A program made the translations under genes and the position numbers. Source: CBDUXZ01 sp965371325 [NCBI: uncultured bacterium] (GTDB taxonomy: Bacteria > JAUYMQ01). From it: a stretch of DNA of 5,908 nucleotides. Position 1 is the stretch's first letter, and the number at the start of each line of letters is the position of its first letter. Where the stretch lies: assembly GCA_965371325.1 (NCBI GenBank), contig CBDUXZ010000141.1, positions 1 to 5,908 of the forward strand, given 5' to 3'. The notes beneath the pieces are model-generated. The model made no database searches. It had not been told where the DNA came from and saw only the letters and a program-made list of their open reading frames with translations. Positions 4,982 through 5,908 of the stretch are shown here, piece after piece.

Positions 4982-5908
4982 CGAAGCGCTACGCGGGCAA
5001 GTTGCCCTCACCCTCGCGGATCGTTGTCCGATGCCCGAACTGGCTGGGCGATCTCGTGATGGCCGTCCCGGCCCTGCGCGCCTTGCGCGAGGGTTTTCCC
5101 GAGGCCGGGATTACTCTGCTCGTGAAGCCGCACCTCATGGAGGTGCTTGCGGGCGCGCCCTGGTACGACCGGATCCGGCCGATCGAAATTTACGGCGACG
5201 ATTACCGGTGGGGCCGTATGGGAAGGGCGTCGGCGGCGCTCCGTGGCGAGCGGTTCGACCTGGGCGTGGTGCTTCCAAACTCCTTCAGCGCCGCCTGGAT
5301 CCTTCGGCGCGCCGGTGTTCCCCGGATTATCGGCTATGCCCGAAACTGGCGGCGCTTCCTATTGACGGATCGCGTCCCCGCTCCCCGGAAGTGGGGGGGG
5401 GCCGTGCCCGTTCCCATGCAGCGCTACTACCTCGATCTTGTCTCACGGCTGGGCTGCGCGGCGGATCGCACCGACCTCGCACTTTACGTGACGGCCAGGG
5501 AGCGGGAGACGATGGAGAAGCGCCTGCGCGAGTTGGGTCTTTCCGACACGCGACCGCTCGTCGCGATTGCCCCCGGAGCGTCTTTCGGCGCGTCGAAGAT
5601 GTGGCCGCCGGCGCGCTTCGCCAAGGCGGCGGACACCATTCTGGAGAAGCACGGAGGCGCGGCGCTCCTGCTTCCCGGGCCGGGCGAGGAGCGTCCGGCC
5701 CGCGCGGTCGCCGAGGCGATGCGGGAGCGCGCTGGGGTCTGCTGGCCACCCGTCAGCCTGGGGCCCTTCAAGGCTGCCCTCGAAATGAGCATGGTTCTCC
5801 TCACAAACGACTCGGGCGCCCGGCACGTGGCCGAGGCGTTGCGCGTGTCCCAGGTCGTGGTGATGGGGCCGACGGATCGCCGCTACGGTGCGATGAGTGA
5901 AAATTACG
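4978..5908 (+). CDS. waaF: LPS heptosyltransferase II, WaaF-like (GT9), 3' end outside window
   Basis: Predicted ADP-heptose:LPS heptosyltransferase II, which adds the second inner-core heptose. The frame is open from the ATG at 4978 to the right edge, giving 310 complete codons; family members are about 345-350 aa, so some 35-40 residues are missing. Seen: IVVRCPNWLGDLVMAVPALRAL (15-36) with WLGD at 22-25, the type-II signature; LPNSFSAAWILRRAGVPRIIGY with NWRRFLLTDRV, the typical WaaF acceptor-lobe region; QRYYLDLVSRLG; PGASFGASKMWPPARFA (199-215) with K207; and TNDSGARH (276-283) followed by MGPTD (296-300). The last motif is usually NDSGPMH or NDSGPRH; here A281 replaces Pro. The start has AGGA (4963-4966) with a longish 11-nt spacer and overlaps the stop of the 29-aa ORF. 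It is probably co-transcribed with the waaC-like gene 105 bp upstream, which is in the same frame. Confidence 0.9.
   Translation, partial: MTKRYAGKLPSPSRIVVRCPNWLGDLVMAVPALRALREGFPEAGITLLVKPHLMEVLAGAPWYDRIRPIEIYGDDYRWGRMGRASAALRGERFDLGVVLPNSFSAAWILRRAGVPRIIGYARNWRRFLLTDRVPAPRKWGGAVPVPMQRYYLDLVSRLGCAADRTDLALYVTARERETMEKRLRELGLSDTRPLVAIAPGASFGASKMWPPARFAKAADTILEKHGGAALLLPGPGEERPARAVAEAMRERAGVCWPPVSLGPFKAALEMSMVLLTNDSGARHVAEALRVSQVVVMGPTDRRYGAMSENY

Noticed and set aside
4923-5900. Long plus-strand open frame (325 codons) across the WaaF region
   Set aside because: Arg/Gly/Ala-rich with no family motifs; the neighbouring frame from 4978 carries all the heptosyltransferase signatures, so this is a high-GC shadow.

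Overview
This 5.9 kb GC-rich window comes from a Gram-negative (LPS-making) bacterium. The evidence is an LptF-type LPS export permease, a Kdo-kinase-like protein and two GT9 heptosyltransferases, which together describe lipopolysaccharide inner-core assembly and transport. High GC and a receiver-PilZ fusion protein would fit a Myxococcota/Desulfobacterota-like or related lineage. That placement is an inference from gene style only and is not proven by the window.

Layout. Bases 1-452 (minus) hold the 5' part of a response regulator whose receiver domain runs into the start of a PilZ domain; the gene leaves the window at base 1. Bases 453-686 are non-coding, with two perfect 9-bp inverted repeats and a possible promoter. 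Bases 687-1229 (minus) encode a DUF4136-type lipoprotein. Bases 1230-1351 show nothing firm. Bases 1352-2167 (minus) encode a KdkA-like Kdo kinase whose start overlaps the end of lptF (2160-3341, minus). Bases 3342-3735 are a divergent intergenic region with one promoter candidate for each direction and a long GC-rich leader. Bases 3736-4872 (plus) encode a WaaC-like heptosyltransferase. Bases 4873-4977 are a short gap crossed by two tiny overlapping ORFs. From 4978 to the right edge (plus) lies a WaaF-like heptosyltransferase II that is cut off by the window.

How the genes fit together. The two heptosyltransferases would add L-glycero-D-manno-heptose to the Kdo-lipid A stem at the cytoplasmic face of the inner membrane. 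The KdkA-like kinase would phosphorylate Kdo. LptF, with a partner LptG not seen here, would extract finished LPS from the inner membrane for transport outward. The lipoprotein may be another envelope component. The receiver-PilZ protein points to phosphorylation plus c-di-GMP signalling, with no visible link to the LPS genes except proximity.

I see no clearly undescribed system. The most interesting details are a chain of three ATGA stop/start overlaps between the two heptosyltransferase genes, a palindrome inside a promoter spacer upstream of the receiver-PilZ gene, and the direct lptF-kdkA coupling without an adjacent lptG.
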